64,000 nt of DNA from Aphrophora alni. Taxonomy: Eukaryota; Arthropoda; Insecta; Hemiptera; Aphrophoridae. The notes beneath the pieces were generated by a model, which was not told the origin of the DNA, did no database searches, and saw only the letters and a list, made by a program, of their open reading frames with translations. A program made the translations under genes and the position numbers. The first letter of the stretch is position 1; the number at the start of each line of letters is the position of its first letter. Below are positions 60,955 through 64,000 of this stretch, piece by piece. The stretch covers positions 109,905,762 through 109,969,761 of the forward strand of contig OY740769.1 of NCBI GenBank assembly GCA_963513935.1, given 5' to 3'.

Positions 60955-61493
60955 TTTTGAGTATAGAGAAACTCTACCTATGTTCCCAAAATGAGAGATT
61001 TTAGAAGCAGTTAAAGAATCTTAACTATAAATCCCCATTGAGTGACACCCTTTTCAAATATCTTGATAAAAGAAGAAGAACGGAAAAAACTAGATGTATC
61101 TATCTTAACCTTAAAAAAATGGCGGCCGATTGAAATTTTTAACTATATTTGTATGTTTTTAAGCAATAAAATATGTTTACTACAATGTAACAATGTTGTT
61201 TTAAATGTAATATAGACACAAATTTTTAGATTTTAATCATCCGACATTTTTATAAGATTAAAGTAGAACGCTCTAGTTTTAGCTGTTCTTCTTCTTTTCT
61301 CAAGACCTTTAAAAAGAGCTGTCACTCGATGCGACTTTACATTTAAAATCCCCTATTTTGGGAGTTTGGGAATAAATGTTCTATATTTAAAAAAAAAGTA
61401 TGTTTTTATTACCTCAAAAGGTGTACCGAGTTTGGTTTTCCTAGGTTGACTCGTTAAAAAGATAACAGAGTGTCTCCACACTTTTATCCTAAC
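60826..61493. mobile_element. Foldback / long-TIR MITE
   Basis: Left arm from GTTAGGGAAAAGTGTCGATA and right arm ending in its complement near 61493 pair, with mismatches, for about 230-270 bp each: TTTTTAACG, AATCAAAC, CCCAAAATG, GAGTGACA and AAAAGAAGAAGAAC blocks occur in order in both. The left arm carries a (TA)n tract (60907-60950) not in the right. There is no coding sequence. The superfamily is not assigned. Confidence 0.8.
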
Positions 61494-62890
61494 CCAGTAT
61501 ATTGTATCTTAATTTTAAAGATTTACTTTCATATAGCAATATCAGAAATCTTACGAAATAAATTCGAAAATATGATTCACAAAATATGATTTATACGTTC
61601 GGGTTGAAAGGTAACAAACATGTGCTTTAAAAATGGCATTAAAAATTTTTGTTTTTAACCAAATAAAAATAAAAATTTGTTTTATAGTAGACTAGTAGTT
61701 ATAAATTGGATGTGAATAGTGATGCAATTATTATCACGTATAAAATACATATTATTACATATATTTATATTGCATTTGTCACTCTAATATACGACGATTT
61801 TTTTAAATTTGATCTACACTTTTAAGATCTAAAATGTTGAGAGTTGCCAATAACTTGAATATTGGTAACACAATGTGCTAACTTTTCAGTGTATATCTGC
61901 AACTAAAAAGGGCTTCGGGTAGTACGTGTCTACCTGAAAGTAAACATTAAGCAGAATTGATCAAAACAAAATTCATATACATTTTTTAAATGTACATGTA
62001 GATAACATTTTTAAAAAATCTGTATTTAAGTTGAAAAAAGTATAATTTGAATTATGTGAACTGCATTATACTGTTATCTTTGTAATGGTGTCCTGACCAT
62101 GTTAGTAACAATAAAGTTTTGTAACAAGTTTTAGTTTTTCAAACTTTCTTATTCTTGTCGCTTTTGTAAAACTTTATTGTCTGAACTTACAGTGTGAACG
62201 TCAGCTATTCTTAATTCTTCGATGACTAGAATATTTACTAGTCAAATAAAAAAGGCGTAAACCTTTTTCTTTAATTAGAAAATTTTCAATTTATCAACCA
62301 TATCTTTAAATTTTTTCACGTTTTTTTGTGAACTGGAATAACAGTTATTCTTTGGGATACAGTCGATGATTTTAAAAATAACTTTGAACGCCAATAAAGA
62401 AAGATAAGACAAAAGTAACAAAATTTCATCATTACTAACAACGAATATCATGTTAGTAAATGTAACTATAATTTGGAAAAATTCAACTGACACAAGTATT
62501 ATGAATATTACATTTTAAATATTTTACTCTCCAGTTCAATCAAGAGTGATAATCATTTCGATGTTTATTTTATTTATTTCGAAGTCGTATTTAATCCATT
62601 TCTTTTTCCATGTACATTTAAATTTATGTACCAATCCCACATGAACATCCTATTTAAATCAAATCATAACATACCTGGTAACAACAGAGATACGATTATA
62701 ATATAATAAAAATTACTCAGTTGATAATGACGTCAAAAAATCTCAATATTTGTTTTTAATTTGTGTTTAATATTTGTTCACGTGATTTTTCAATTCAAAA
62801 GTTGTTAAACTCATATTTTTAACAAACAGGTTGCTAAACCAGCTTCGGTTTACGTTAATAATATCGTGATAAGATTACAAAGTGGTTTGA
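61494..62890. other. Non-coding spacer
   Basis: AT-rich with no supported gene. Confidence 0.35.
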
Positions 62891-62954
62891 TAAACGTTAT
62901 TTATTTACAAGTATACAGAATAGTGAAGTAATGAAAGTGCAGAGTTCAGGTAAC

Positions 62955-63212
62955 TTAATAATGAGATGAGTAGGAATGATGAGGGACATGATGCACCGGA
63001 TGAGTACTGAAGTCAGACACTACAACATCTCCATGGCGGACTTCATGTTGGCTCTTGATGTCTCCGGTGTGCTCGTCATGGACTTTGTACTCAAATTTGT
63101 ATTCAGGATGTGGATCGTAGAAGTCTTCTGTGTAGGAAACATGGCCGTGACCTCCTCCATACTGGGGCATTGCAGAGGTAGCGGCAATTATAGCGCAGAT
63201 GACCAAAAGAAG
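62955..63212 (-). CDS. Divergent CP-i, exon 2, lacking the RR-2 core
   Basis: Exon 2 runs from 63212 (after a CATCAG acceptor) to a TAA at 62955: 85 codons. It holds a signal peptide ([14 protein letters not shown]), a short Gly/His linker and the first half of the RR-2 domain ([33 protein letters not shown]), then jumps to a His/Ser tail ([11 protein letters not shown], ending SSHY). The stretch equivalent to [11 protein letters not shown] through GFNA, the core of the chitin-binding consensus, is missing without a frame break, as if VV of GDVV had been joined to VV of NAVV. No MAFK-type exon 1 or typical TATA-motif promoter could be found before the window ends. It may be a pseudogene, or a functional variant with a distant exon 1. 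An AATAAA lies at 62900-62905 on the minus strand. Confidence 0.65.
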   Translation of the reverse strand, partial: LLLVICAIIAATSAMPQYGGGHGHVSYTEDFYDPHPEYKFEYKVHDEHTGDIKSQHEVRHGDVVVSDFSTHPVHHVPHHSYSSHY

Positions 63213-64000
63213 CTGATGGAAAACAAATATTTTAATATTATACTTTCATTTTGTTTATTTGTTTTATTAAATATTCGTAGTGATAAGCTGTTGAATTTGT
63301 CACAGAAATTGTGTTTGAACTTATCTGGAAACAAAAAGTGGATTTCGGAAATATGTTTGTCTGTTATTCATTTAATCCGCTATAAGCTCAAACTGATTCA
63401 CCTGTTTTGATCTTATAAGCTGATTTTTAACGTTTAAGCCCCATTTGTTTATATACTTCAAAATTGATTTGACTGTACAATAAATAATATGAAATATTGG
63501 TTTTCTAACAATCGGTTTTTTTATATAGTATAGTTTCTAAAATACACCTCATAAGGAGCCAAACAAAAGATACGTTGATTGTCAACCAAAGGTTCGGAGC
63601 TATTAGACTAACCAAAAGAGAATCAGTCGCCACATACTATTTTGAGCAAATTTTAATAAAAAGTTCCCTAGTAAGTTTGATAATACTTTTTACTTTTTTT
63701 TAAAAGGCGAAAAACCTTTACGGTCATCATCGCCTAATAAAAAAGGAAGAAAAGATGTTAAAATTAAGACCTCTCTCCCTTGAATGCTGTAATAGTGTCA
63801 GTGTCAAAAGAGACCAAAAGGTGGTCAATAGAGACCTGATGAAGGTGAGGGATTTAACTCAGGACTAGATTAAAACAGGAGTAGATCCCGACTATTGTTC
63901 CCCGGAAATACCAGGCCCATAGTGAGAGCCCTGGATCGAAAACAATGTTAAAATTTTCGAGAAGAGCAAGTATCAATAGTTTGTGAGCTTAGGTTAGGTT
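63213..64000. other. Upstream of CP-i, unrecognised
   Basis: No exon 1 for CP-i was identified. From about 63760 the sequence becomes GC-richer and purine-rich (for example GGAGTAGATCCCGACTATTG), perhaps the edge of a retroelement that continues outside the window. Confidence 0.35.

Overview
The window is animal nuclear DNA, almost certainly from an insect. It is AT-rich, has two-exon genes with GT-AG introns, and is dense in retroelements and DNA transposons. Its gene content is a cluster of Rebers-Riddiford RR-2 (chitin-binding type 4 domain) cuticular protein genes. I cannot name the species from sequence alone.

Layout: a 3.6-kb tandem array of a ~47-bp unit (831-4406) precedes nine cuticular protein loci, called CP-a to CP-i here: a 6151-7341 (-), b 12697-13826 (-), c 16793-18020 (+), d 20437-21806 (-), e 25281-28810 (-), f 33001-34416 (-), g 46737-47351 (-), h 56483-58480 (-) and i 62955-63212 (-, partial). 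CP-a to CP-h share one plan: a TATAAATA box 46-49 bp from the ATG, a 12-nt first coding exon (MAFK, MAFQ, MAYK or MASK), an intron, then an exon 2 of 375-381 bp carrying the rest of a secreted 128-130 residue protein. Six-frame ORF calling misses the first exon and often the signal peptide. Two broken 3' copies lie at 12190-12441 and 15190-15434.

Mobile DNA fills much of the remainder. A complete, apparently very young LTR retrotransposon without gag/pol (34475-40559; two 1951-bp LTRs, ATAC target duplication, tRNA-iMet-like primer site, polypurine tract) sits one base upstream of the TATA box of CP-f. It separates that gene from a conserved upstream motif. A 5'-truncated Penelope-like element with GIY-YIG endonuclease lies at 44012-45452 between inverted repeats, and two decayed relatives at 18415-18720 and 24170-24660. 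There are jockey/CR1-like LINE relics (18840-20132, 22407-23205, 29405-30105), a decayed mariner-type transposon inside the CP-e intron (26011-28233), a TA-flanked MITE (30835-31338) and a long-arm foldback element (60826-61493).

The CP genes look like recent local duplicates. CP-d and CP-e share kilobases of 5' flank including the same LINE relic, and parts of that flank are recognisable near CP-f without the LINE. The mature coding region is nearly identical in all eight full copies while signal peptides fall into two classes and introns differ, which suggests homogenisation by gene conversion or very recent exchange. The genes would act together in epidermal cells to supply a His/Tyr/Gly-rich chitin-binding protein. 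The shared motif about 50 bp beyond the TATA box is the best candidate for coordinated control. All similarity statements are by eye; no alignment or database search was run.
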